Shown here: one piece after another, positions 1-6,879 of the stretch | Position numbering within the stretch: position 1 is the first letter of the stretch | Layout of the letters: the number at the start of each line of letters is the position of its first letter | Source: Oleiphilus sp. | GTDB lineage: Bacteria; Pseudomonadota; Gammaproteobacteria; Pseudomonadales; Oleiphilaceae | Length of the DNA: 64,000 nt | NCBI GenBank assembly: GCA_006212045.1 | Contig: PZPK01000021.1 | Coordinates: 1 to 64,000 of the forward strand | Direction: 5' to 3' | Position numbers and translations under genes: made by a program | Notes under the pieces: generated by a model | Database searches by the model: none | What the model was told of the DNA's origin: nothing | The model's input: the letters and a program-made list of their open reading frames with translations, nothing else

Positions 1-623
1 TTGTATATATCGCTTTGTACTTTTAGTTTGCTAAAAGCATGCATAGGGTTCTCGTCTGTCCAGTCAGAGAGCTGCACCACGTGATCCTGATCGGCAGGGT
101 GTCTTTCACCAGAGCGAGGCTCAACGATCAAAGCGCCGTACATCCCCGTCATTTCTTGAAAGCCGGAATGGCTGTGGTACCAGTAGGTGCCACTCTGGCG
201 CAGTGTAAAGCGGTAGGTAAAGGTTTCACCTGGTGCGATACCGTTGAAACTGATGCCGGGGACTCCATCCATCTGATATGGCAACAGGATACCGTGCCAG
301 TGTATCGAGGTTGCCTCAGGCAGGCGATTGGTCACACGGATTGTGACCTCATCACCTTCGCTCAAGCGCAGGGTCGGGGCGGGGATTGATCCATTGATGG
401 TCGTGGCCATTCGTGTGACACCGGTAAAATTGACTGGTGTCTCAGCGATGACCAGGTCAATTTCACGGCCGCTAAGCACGGGCGCTGAGCCGAGAGTAGT
501 CGCGCTTTTTACAGCAGCCTGCAACCAGGACGGTGTAGCGGCCAGAACACCACCGGCAGCCAGACCCTGAACAAATTGTCGCCGATTGATATGTGTCGCT
601 GTGTATTCGTTTTTTTTATTCAT
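1..623 (-). CDS. copA: CopA-type multicopper oxidase (copper resistance), N-terminal part only
   Basis: Reading leftward from ATG at 623, the frame stays open to the window edge, so the 3' end is missing. The product starts with a twin-arginine signal (INRRQFVQGLAAGG) and continues into the first cupredoxin domain, with the type 2/3 copper ligand motif HWHG and then YWYHSH. The segment WTDENPMHAFSKLKVQSD is typical of the PcoA/CopA family. These are periplasmic Cu(I) oxidases that confer copper tolerance. A Shine-Dalgarno AGGA lies about 11 nt before the ATG. The gene shares its upstream region with the small repeat-protein gene at 4345-4752, and a two-component system lies nearby, so copper- or envelope-responsive regulation is inferred. 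Confidence 0.9.
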   Translation of the reverse strand, partial: MNKKNEYTATHINRRQFVQGLAAGGVLAATPSWLQAAVKSATTLGSAPVLSGREIDLVIAETPVNFTGVTRMATTINGSIPAPTLRLSEGDEVTIRVTNRLPEATSIHWHGILLPYQMDGVPGISFNGIAPGETFTYRFTLRQSGTYWYHSHSGFQEMTGMYGALIVEPRSGERHPADQDHVVQLSDWTDENPMHAFSKLKVQSDIY

Positions 624-668
624 ATAGCAATATTTCCTGACAGGGATTCGCGTTTGAAGCTTGTAACA

Positions 669-754
669 TCATTGTTGGTGACCTGCATGTGTCATCGAAG
701 GTGAAGGTACAAGTAAAATTTCTAATGTTTTTGGAATGTTCACGTTAATCTCAT
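669..754 (-). pseudogene. Remnant of a paralogue of the small repeat-protein gene (signal-peptide region only)
   Basis: On the minus strand this stretch aligns closely with the first ~20 codons of the gene at 4345-4752. A one-base loss turns the true ATG into GTG (743), and the frame ends after 24 codons at TGA (669-671). The translation MNIPKTLEILLVPSPS matches MNISKTFGILLVSSAL of the intact gene, but the repeats are absent. It lies directly between the duplicated promoter (755-881) and copA. It could be simple debris, or a short leader peptide that is still translated ahead of copA. Confidence 0.6.
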
Positions 755-881
755 TCTGTTTGATGTTAGCTTGGGAGTGTTTTACTGCAGGTAACCACTT
801 CGGAATTAATTTAAACAATCGAAGCTGAACTCAAACTGAACAAAAACGAGTAAAGTATTAACTTTTGGTATTTTTAAAGAT
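755..881 (-). promoter_or_regulatory. Duplicated promoter region, copy A (upstream of copA)
   Basis: This non-coding segment is the diverged twin of 4765-4891. Shared blocks include 810-829 (identical to 4820-4839) and the direct repeat at 825-841. On the minus strand the latter reads GTTCAG-N5-GTTCAG, an 11-bp-spaced hexamer repeat of the kind bound by OmpR/PhoP-family regulators. A TTTAAAT about 10 nt downstream could serve as -10 element. Conservation of this block while the adjacent small gene decayed suggests it still drives copA. The regulator assignment to the gene at 2254 is inference. Confidence 0.5.
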
Positions 882-1312
882 CCCCACCGCATTTTAGACA
901 TTGGCACAATGTAAAGTCCTTGAAGCTATATTGCAGTGCGGTAGCTTTTAGTAAAGCCGTATTCTAAGCAGTTCATTAAAAAAACGTTTTTCAAATTTAA
1001 AAGTGTTGTATGAATTAAAAAGTTAGTCAAGCCTTAATCGTCTAGAAGCTAATCCGTTGATTTTGAAATGAGATTTAATTGAGCTGGAACAGTTTTTAAT
1101 TAGTAATAACTTGTAAAGTAGCGCTTGAATTTACAAGTTAATGTCGTAGGGCTAATTTCCTGAACGTATTAGCTTGTGAAAAGATGATCTGAGTATTCAA
1201 CTTGATTTGTAATGATTATAGAGCTGATCACTATTATTTCGTTTCGGAATATGTCTAGTAAATTTAACGCGACTTTCGATGTGGAGCCGCAGGGGTTTTG
1301 TGAACTAAATAA
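882..1312. other. AT-rich intergenic stretch without recognisable genes
   Basis: About 430 bp of AT-rich sequence between the copA promoter region and the transposase remnant. I see no convincing reading frame, no RNA gene, and no first IS3 reading frame (orfA) where one would be expected ahead of the transposase. It looks like decayed accessory DNA. Confidence 0.5.
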
Positions 1313-2095
1313 TTGAAGGTTTCACCCAGTGGTTATTACGCTTGGGTGGAGCGAATTCCAAGTGCTCGCGAGTTAGAGAATACACAACTATTACAGCGCA
1401 TTCGTGAAATTCACGAGGATAGCGGCGGCATTATCGGCGCTCCAAGGATGCAAGAAGACCTTCAGGATGAAGGTAAGCAAGCCAGCTTAAATCGCATTGC
1501 GAGGCTGATGTCGATAAACGGCATTCAAGGCTGGCCACGCAAGAAAGGCCGAGGATCAAAACGAAAATCTGTTCGTCCAGATGGTATAAAAAACCACTTA
1601 GATCGTGACTTCGTTGCAACTGAACCTGAGAGCAAATGGGTTACAGACATCACGGAAGTCGCCACGCTGGAAGGCAAGCTCTACCTCTGTGTCGTGCTCG
1701 ACCTGTTTAGCAAGCTTGTCATCGGTTGGTCTATGCATCACCGCCAGGATCGTCACATGGTCACACGCGCTGTTGAGATGGCTGTATGGCAGCGCCAAGG
1801 TGAACACGAGGTTATTCTGCATTCGGACCGAGGCACTCAATATACCAGTGGTGACTACCAACGAATGCTAAAACGAAATCAGTTAACTAGCAGTATGAGT
1901 GCTGTTGGTCACTGCGGTGATAATGCGGCTTGCGAGGGCTTCTTTGGAATGCTCAAGCGTGAGCGTGTACACCATCGTCGTTACCGGACCAGGGATCAAG
2001 CGCGTGCAGATCTGTTTGATTATATCGAACGGTTCCATAACCCAAGAATGAGACGTAGACTAGCGAATCAGGACAACAGATTTAAACCTTTATAA
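1313..2095 (+). pseudogene. IS3-family transposase (OrfB), truncated remnant
   Basis: The translation begins [10 protein letters not shown], the usual start of the catalytic OrfB of IS3-family elements. It contains the HTH_21 region followed by the rve integrase core with the DDE triad at D112 (WVTDITEV), D172 ([10 protein letters not shown]) and E208 (NAACEGFFG). The frame begins only at a TTG and the upstream OrfA with its frameshift window is absent. The C-terminus stops at DNRFKPL, where related proteins usually continue. No terminal inverted repeats were identified. It is probably an immobile relic separating copA from the two-component genes. Confidence 0.85.
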
Positions 2096-2253
2096 AACCG
2101 TCCGAGAAATCTGGGTAGAACCCCAGATAGCACAACAAGCTATAGCGTTTATATGCAAGCGTTTTGTTTTTAGTTGGTATATCTTAATGATGGATCCCGA
2201 TCTTCAGTAGGGCGATTTACAAATCAAATGATAGATAAATATGGAACATAATA
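2096..2253 (+). promoter_or_regulatory. Probable promoter region of the two-component operon, with a small inverted repeat
   Basis: This 158-bp gap must hold the promoter of the response regulator at 2254. A 7-bp inverted repeat, ATCTGGG-N6-CCCAGAT, lies at 2109-2128, just after the transposase remnant. Its role is unknown and it has no T-tract. I do not see the GTTCAG direct repeat found upstream of copA and of the repeat-protein gene. Confidence 0.3.
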
Positions 2254-2922
2254 ATGCGTTTATTGCTTGTCGAAGACGATATTTTGCTGGCGGATGCGCT
2301 TTCAACAAAATTAAAAAGAGTGGGTTACAGTGTTGAATGGACTACGTCGGCTAGTGAAGCACTTGCATTGGCTGCACAAGAGGATATACACGCATCCGTC
2401 CTAGACTTGGGTTTGCCAGATGGCAGCGGTTTGCAAGTACTAGAAAAATGGCGCGCAAACGGTTTGAACTTTCCCGTTCTGATTTTGACAGCACGGGGGG
2501 ATTGGCAAGATAAAGTAGCAGGCCTAAAAGCTGGAGCTGACGATTACTTAGCGAAACCTTTTCAGACCGAAGAATTGCTGGCACGATTAAATGCCATCAT
2601 CAGACGTTATCAGGGCAGAAGCCTAGCAACCATTGAAGTGGGTCGATTTACACTAGATGAAGATAGGCAGGTACTTCAAATCATGGATGGAGAAGAATAT
2701 AGCCTAACAGGCACTGAATATCGCCTTTTACGTTGTTTAATGGATCATCCAGGCCAGGTGTTCTCTAAGAATCAACTGAAAGAACAACTATACAATTTGC
2801 AGGAAAATCCGGGTGATAATGTAATAGAGGCCTATATTTTGAGGTTACGTAAAATAGTCGGTGCTAAAACGATTGTGACAAGACGCGGACAAGGATATAC
2901 CTTCATTGGCCAGGCAACTTAA
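2254..2922 (+). CDS. OmpR/PhoP-family response regulator
   Basis: The 222-residue protein has an N-terminal receiver with acidic pocket E7/D8/D9, phosphoacceptor D51 (SVLDLGLPDG), T79 and K101 (AKPF). A C-terminal winged-helix DNA-binding domain ends in the RRGQGYTFI segment typical of PhoP/QseB-type regulators. The start codon is ATG with GGAA upstream. It overlaps the kinase gene by 17 bp, so the two are translationally coupled. Likely targets by proximity are the two promoter copies carrying the 11-bp-spaced direct repeat (825-841 and 4835-4851). The signal sensed is not evident from the sequence; copper is a guess from the neighbouring copA. Confidence 0.9.
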   Translation: MRLLLVEDDILLADALSTKLKRVGYSVEWTTSASEALALAAQEDIHASVLDLGLPDGSGLQVLEKWRANGLNFPVLILTARGDWQDKVAGLKAGADDYLAKPFQTEELLARLNAIIRRYQGRSLATIEVGRFTLDEDRQVLQIMDGEEYSLTGTEYRLLRCLMDHPGQVFSKNQLKEQLYNLQENPGDNVIEAYILRLRKIVGAKTIVTRRGQGYTFIGQAT

Positions 2923-4234
2923 AATACGTTCAATCAAGCGGACACTCCTTTTACTCCTAATCCCATCGAGTTTGGCGATATTATTGATTGCGTGGATTAG
3001 TCATGGTTCGCTTTTAGAAAAAATGTCACAAACGTATTTGGCGAACAGGTTGAAAGACGAAGCTGGTTTTCTAGAACATAGTATTCGAGTCGCAAAAGGC
3101 AATGTTGGCATGTTGAATGAGATTGGCGAGTTAGGTGAGTTCTTTCACCACCCTTTTGCGCTGAGCGTAGATGGTAATATTTTGGTTTTTCCAGAAAGGT
3201 TAAGCGATCCGCTCGTCAATTATATTGCAATAGAACGCTCGGGACTGATAGATGTAACAGCCAATGAAACGATCCAAGTGTATCGCAAGAAGTTTTCAAT
3301 AAACGATCGGGAAATGATTATTGTTGTTGCAGAGGATGTCTCAGATTTAGCGACTAGCCAAGAGAACCTGCATATTTGGACGGCAGGATTGCTTGTCGTT
3401 TTAATCCTGCTTTCAGCCTGTTTCATTTTATTGGGTGTCAACTTGGCATTGCGGCCGGTTTCAGCCATAAAAGGGTCATTAGCCAAGCTTAGGCAAGGCG
3501 CCACCACACGTATTGAATTGGACGCGCCGAGTGAGTTCAAACCGCTAATATCGCAACTAAACTACCTTATCGATTCTCTTGATAAGCGCTTAGAAAAATC
3601 TCGAAATGCGTTGGCCAACCTTTCGCACAGTGTAAAAACGCCCATTGCAGCAGTTAAGCAAATATTGGAAGACGGCGATCGCCCAATAGATCTAGTAATG
3701 AGGCAACAGTTAGTTGATAAGTTAAACGACATCAATTACCAGCTGGAATCAGAAATGCGGCGTAGCCGTTTTGCCGGCCCCCAAATCGGAAAGACATCGA
3801 ACCCAATCAAGCAAGTCGCAGAGTTGATATGGATGTTTGGGAAGTTATACCCAGAAAAATCCTTTGAGTGGACGGCGAATTTTTCAGAGGGACAGTCTTG
3901 GCCAATTGAAGAGCATGACTTAAATGAAATAATGGGTAATCTTCTGGACAATGCAGGTAAATGGGCTCAAAAACAAGTCAAGATTATTTTAGAGTCAAGC
4001 CCGGATATAATCTCTCTGTGTGTAGTTGACGATGGGCCTGGCGTAGCACTTGATCAGATAGACAAACTTGGACAAAGAGGGATTCGACTCGACGAGCAAA
4101 CTCCTGGCCACGGTATTGGTTTATCAATCGTTAGAGAGATTGTGCAACAATATAAAGGTGAGTTCTTGTTTCGCCAAAATGAGCCTTCTGGTTTATTAGT
4201 TAACGTTACTTTGGCCATAAAACCAGCACCTTAG
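2906..4234 (+). CDS. PhoQ-like sensor histidine kinase
   Basis: The 442-residue membrane kinase has TM1 at about 12-31, a periplasmic sensor of ~125 residues, TM2 at about 158-180, and a linker. The dimerisation domain has the phosphorylated H241 in LSHSVKTPIAAV. The ATPase domain has N-box IMGNLLDNAGKW and G-box DDGPG. The H- and N-box sequences resemble PhoQ more than CusS. It starts at TTG (2906) inside the end of the regulator gene, with AAGGA about 10 nt upstream; no better start is seen before the first TM segment. It phosphorylates the partner regulator at 2254-2922. Confidence 0.88.
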   Translation: MARQLKIRSIKRTLLLLLIPSSLAILLIAWISHGSLLEKMSQTYLANRLKDEAGFLEHSIRVAKGNVGMLNEIGELGEFFHHPFALSVDGNILVFPERLSDPLVNYIAIERSGLIDVTANETIQVYRKKFSINDREMIIVVAEDVSDLATSQENLHIWTAGLLVVLILLSACFILLGVNLALRPVSAIKGSLAKLRQGATTRIELDAPSEFKPLISQLNYLIDSLDKRLEKSRNALANLSHSVKTPIAAVKQILEDGDRPIDLVMRQQLVDKLNDINYQLESEMRRSRFAGPQIGKTSNPIKQVAELIWMFGKLYPEKSFEWTANFSEGQSWPIEEHDLNEIMGNLLDNAGKWAQKQVKIILESSPDIISLCVVDDGPGVALDQIDKLGQRGIRLDEQTPGHGIGLSIVREIVQQYKGEFLFRQNEPSGLLVNVTLAIKPAP

Positions 4235-4344
4235 TTAGTGAAATTACCGTGGACGAAGTCGAGTTATCCGCAGGGCTCTATAGGTATTACCCATAGAGCG
4301 CAGCGGTACATCAAGCAAGTTTGCATTTCTCCCTTCAATTCACT

Positions 4345-4752
4345 TTAGGAATTTTCGTCTGCTTTAATACGCATTCTTTCAGCATGGGAGTCTCCTTGGT
4401 AACCTCTAACATCATATGGATTGTCACCTGAATCTTTGGTTACCGCGTGATGTTTCATCATGCGGGGCTTAGCGAACTTGTCTGCTTTAACACGCATGCG
4501 TTCGGCATGAGAGTCACCCTGGTAGCCCCTAACATCGTGCGGGTTTGGGACTTGAGAAAATTTAGATACCGGTGCTTGTTGAGAACGAGTTTCATTGGCT
4601 ATTTGCTCTGCTTTGATGCGCATTCTTTCCGCATGTGAGTCACCAATTATCCCTCTTACATCATATGGGTTAGAGTTAGTCTGACCTGCAAATGCACCCT
4701 GTGCTAGAGCTGAAGATACAAGCAAAATTCCGAATGTTTTTGAAATGTTCAT
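4345..4752 (-). CDS. Small exported protein with three GDSHAERMR repeats, unknown function
   Basis: I do not recognise this family. The start is taken as the second ATG (4752) because GAGG lies 6 nt before it; the first ATG is at 4764. A signal peptide (KTFGILLVSSALAQGAFA) is followed by three ~22-residue repeats, each beginning NPYDVRG or NPHDVRG and ending GDSHAERMRIKA, spaced about 42 residues apart by variable linkers. The mature protein is small, charged and His-containing (one His per repeat plus HH in linker 2), so metal binding is possible but unproven. Its promoter is duplicated upstream of copA. It lies just behind the convergent two-component operon. Confidence 0.8.
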   Translation of the reverse strand: MNISKTFGILLVSSALAQGAFAGQTNSNPYDVRGIIGDSHAERMRIKAEQIANETRSQQAPVSKFSQVPNPHDVRGYQGDSHAERMRVKADKFAKPRMMKHHAVTKDSGDNPYDVRGYQGDSHAERMRIKADENS

Positions 4753-4764
4753 AGTTAACCTCAT

Positions 4765-4891
4765 TTTGTTTAGTAGTAGTTTCGGTAAGTCTTACTTCGT
4801 GTGACCACCTTAGAATCTATTTAAACAATCGAAGCTGAAACCAAACTGAACAAAAGAACTTTGTTTGTTAACGTTTGGTAATATTTAAGGG
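4765..4891 (-). promoter_or_regulatory. Duplicated promoter region, copy B (upstream of the repeat-protein gene)
   Basis: Counterpart of 755-881. On the minus strand the direct repeat GTTCAG-N5-TTTCAG (4835-4851) is followed about 10 nt downstream by TTTAAAT, a possible -10 box. The block 4820-4839 is identical to 810-829. The spacing is what OmpR/PhoP-type regulators recognise. Assignment to the regulator encoded at 2254-2922 is inference. Confidence 0.5.
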
Positions 4892-5012
4892 CTGTATTTG
4901 TTGTTTCTAGATAATAGAACGTTGAGGTTAGCTTGGTTGTCTATTAGCCCCCAACCTGTGGCTATTGTCGAAACTGCTGCTCGTCTCGAATTAGGGAGTT
5001 AACAGAAATAAG
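4892..5012. other. Short intergenic debris region
   Basis: AT-rich sequence between the repeat-protein promoter and the membrane-protein fragment. No reading frame or motif is supported here. Confidence 0.4.
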
Positions 5013-5162
5013 GTGTTTGTATATGCCTCAGCTGTTTTCATTGCTCCTTCTGCTATGGGTGTATTGGCAGGAAGCTTGTTATCGGAATATATCAATGAAA
5101 AGTATTTACACTATCTTGCAGGTACTGGATTTAAGTTAATCGGGGCTTTTACTCTTTTATAA
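5013..5162 (+). pseudogene. C-terminal fragment of a membrane protein, possibly GDT1/TMEM165 (UPF0016) family
   Basis: A 49-codon frame ending in TAA encodes two hydrophobic segments (VFVYASAVFIAPSAMGVLAG and YLAGTGFKLIGAFTLL) around a short charged loop (SEYINEK). This pattern resembles the last two helices of GDT1/TMEM165-type cation exporters, in which the final helix is preceded by an (A/G)G.xF..G motif. A stop codon just upstream and the absence of the rest of the gene show it is a fragment. The family assignment is tentative. Confidence 0.4.
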
Positions 5163-5330
5163 GGCGTGAAAAAATATAGCTAAATTTGAGATATTTGACG
5201 TCCGCTTTCCGAACAAAGGCAATGCTCAGAATTTCATGTTTGAGCAAGATCTTAAGATCTCTTTCTGTCTAGAGGTCAATGCAAAGAGCAAGCCTGTGTA
5301 TATTCCGCTTCTTTGATGCAGAAGAAGTTA

Positions 5331-5471
5331 GTTAACAACTTTATTACTCACTATTTGGCTTGTATTTGCTGGTACAGATAGTCGAGTTAACAACTTTATT
5401 TATTTTCGCCAGTTTATGGGTGTAAATAAAACAACGACATACAAAGGATTCAGTTAACAACTTTATTACTC
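5331..5471. repeat. Three direct repeats of GTTAACAACTTTATT at the island/core junction
   Basis: The 15-16 bp unit GTTAACAACTTTATT occurs at 5331-5345, 5386-5400 and 5453-5467. Copies 1 and 3 extend to GTTAACAACTTTATTACTC. The separating segments are unrelated to each other and of unequal length (about 40 and 52 bp). The third copy runs into the stop codon of the gene at 5466-5909. The repeats sit where AT-rich accessory DNA meets core genes, which fits repeated insertion/deletion at one site. There are too few units for a CRISPR array. Confidence 0.75.
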
Positions 5472-5909
5472 TCTCACATCGACGGTGTGATTTTCCCAAT
5501 GTTCATAAGTTCGGCCGTCAGGGATTTTGTAGGTTTCCGGCTGGAAATCTATACTCGGAGGAATTTCCGGTAGGTTTTGAAGGAAGGTAGTGGCATCGAT
5601 ATTCTCATCCAGCTGCCGCTTCTCGACACGCTCGACGTTGTTCTTGTTTGATGCCTCTTGTTCCTGTTGATATGCAGGTTTTCCGCTCGTGCTTTCCTGC
5701 TGAATAGTTTGGTTCTTTTGCAAGGCACCCGCAATGGCTGCATTGGAAAGCTCTTCCTGGCCAATTTCCTTTAGGGGGAAGTCGGATAAGGTCGATTTTT
5801 GTTTAATTTCGAAATCGAGTTCCCAATCAAGCTCCCAGTCAAGTTCTTCCTCTGCCATCGCAAATGAACTTAACATGAACACGATCCAAACTCTGAAAAG
5901 CACAGACAT
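5466..5909 (-). CDS. Hypothetical exported protein
   Basis: I do not recognise a family. The ATG at 5909 is chosen over an upstream in-frame start (5951) because GGAG precedes it at good spacing and the product then begins with a clean signal peptide (MSVLFRVWIVFMLSSFAMA). The mature 125-130 residue protein opens with the acidic repeat ELDWELDWELDFE and has a Gln/Asn-rich low-complexity middle. It ends with a more ordered segment (PSIDFQPETYKIPDGRTYEHW). It lies downstream of greB on the same strand, about 80 bp apart, so it may be read from the same transcript. Its stop codon overlaps the third direct repeat. Confidence 0.7.
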   Translation of the reverse strand: MSVLFRVWIVFMLSSFAMAEEELDWELDWELDFEIKQKSTLSDFPLKEIGQEELSNAAIAGALQKNQTIQQESTSGKPAYQQEQEASNKNNVERVEKRQLDENIDATTFLQNLPEIPPSIDFQPETYKIPDGRTYEHWENHTVDVRE

Positions 5910-5990
5910 GGTAAGGCTCCGGTTCAGTTTGATACTGGTCACATCACACACAACTCTATCACCTCTGGCAGCGCCATTCCTTCGGCTTGT

Positions 5991-6488
5991 TCACAGGTAT
6001 TCGATTCCGGTGACATAGAAAGTATTGGTTTTCTCACCAACTTTAACCGTGATTTCGTCATCCAGAGTTTTGCCAAGCAAGGCCTTCGCCATTGGAGAGT
6101 CGATACTGATATAACCACGTTTCAAATCAAACTCATCCGGACCAACAATGCGATAACGGGAAGTGATTCCCTGCATATCCTCTATCTCGATCCAGGCGCC
6201 AAAGTAAATGCGGCTTTGATCGTCCGGGTGTGTGTGGACGACCTTTAAAGCCTCCAGTCGTTTCGTGAGAAAGCGAACCCTGCGATCAATCTCGCGTAGC
6301 TGTTTTTTGCCGTATATATATTCTGCATTTTCAGAGCGATCACCCAGCGCGGCCGCTTCGGAAACCGCTTGTGTGACCTTGGGTCTTTTGTCCTTCCATA
6401 GGTAGTTCAGCTCGCTTCTCAACTTGGCTTCCCCTTCCGGCGTAATGATTGCCGTACTTTTAGGTGCTGGTGCGCGATAGCGACCCAT
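5991..6488 (-). CDS. greB: Transcription elongation factor GreB
   Basis: A 165-residue GreA/GreB-family protein. The N-terminal coiled coil begins with the ITPEGEAKL and LGDRSENAEYIYGKKQLREIDRR segments, the latter specific for GreB and carrying the acidic tip. A C-terminal FKBP-like domain follows (VGPDEFD to MAKALLGK). It rescues backtracked RNA polymerase by stimulating transcript cleavage. The start at 6488 is fixed by an AAGGAGG Shine-Dalgarno; an upstream in-frame start (6518) would add only a basic stretch. Confidence 0.95.
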   Translation of the reverse strand: MGRYRAPAPKSTAIITPEGEAKLRSELNYLWKDKRPKVTQAVSEAAALGDRSENAEYIYGKKQLREIDRRVRFLTKRLEALKVVHTHPDDQSRIYFGAWIEIEDMQGITSRYRIVGPDEFDLKRGYISIDSPMAKALLGKTLDDEITVKVGEKTNTFYVTGIEYL

Positions 6489-6571
6489 GTTTTTCCTCCT
6501 TCGCTTAGGTTGTGTCACCTAAATAAAAAACGTATGGTACGCCGAAAATTGGATCTTACTAGGAGCGTTCA

Positions 6572-6877
6572 ATGAAAATTGATAAAAAACTGATGTCCAT
6601 CGCCGAACAACTGCTTGGACAGGTAGATAATCTGGGTTACCAGCTTGATGCAATGGGGGTTGAAAACCAGGTCAACCGACATAATTTGATTGCAATGATG
6701 ATGTTTGGTCAGAAAAGAATCGAGGGTGAAGTTGACAGTCTGACTGCGCGCGTAGAATCCAGAATTGCGCAAGTGGAATCCGTGATTGGTCTGTTTCAGA
6801 AATACGTGAAAAGTGGTGTTGATCTGGCGGCTTATCCGGCTACTTATGCCCTGGAAAGATTGCAAGGCGAAGCATAA
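6572..6877 (+). CDS. Small conserved-looking cytoplasmic protein, unknown function
   Basis: A 101-residue product with AGGAG just before its ATG. It is predicted mostly helical, with an amphipathic coiled-coil-like middle (EGEVDSLTARVESRIAQVESVIGLF) and no signal peptide or Cys. It is divergent from greB and converges on the two-component kinase gene with a gap of only two bases. No function can be assigned. The coiled coil and size would fit a phasin-like or structural/adaptor protein, which is speculative. Confidence 0.7.
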   Translation: MKIDKKLMSIAEQLLGQVDNLGYQLDAMGVENQVNRHNLIAMMMFGQKRIEGEVDSLTARVESRIAQVESVIGLFQKYVKSGVDLAAYPATYALERLQGEA

Positions 6878-6879
6878 GC

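Noticed and set aside
2254-4234. CusR/CusS copper pair
   Set aside because: The H-box and N-box (SHSVKTPI, GNLLDNA) look like PhoQ rather than CusS. Copper sensing is left as an inference from context.
5331-5471. Three repeats as a mini CRISPR array or integron attC sites
   Set aside because: Only three units with unequal spacers and no cas or integrase genes. GTTAACA does not fit the attC core GTTRRRY.
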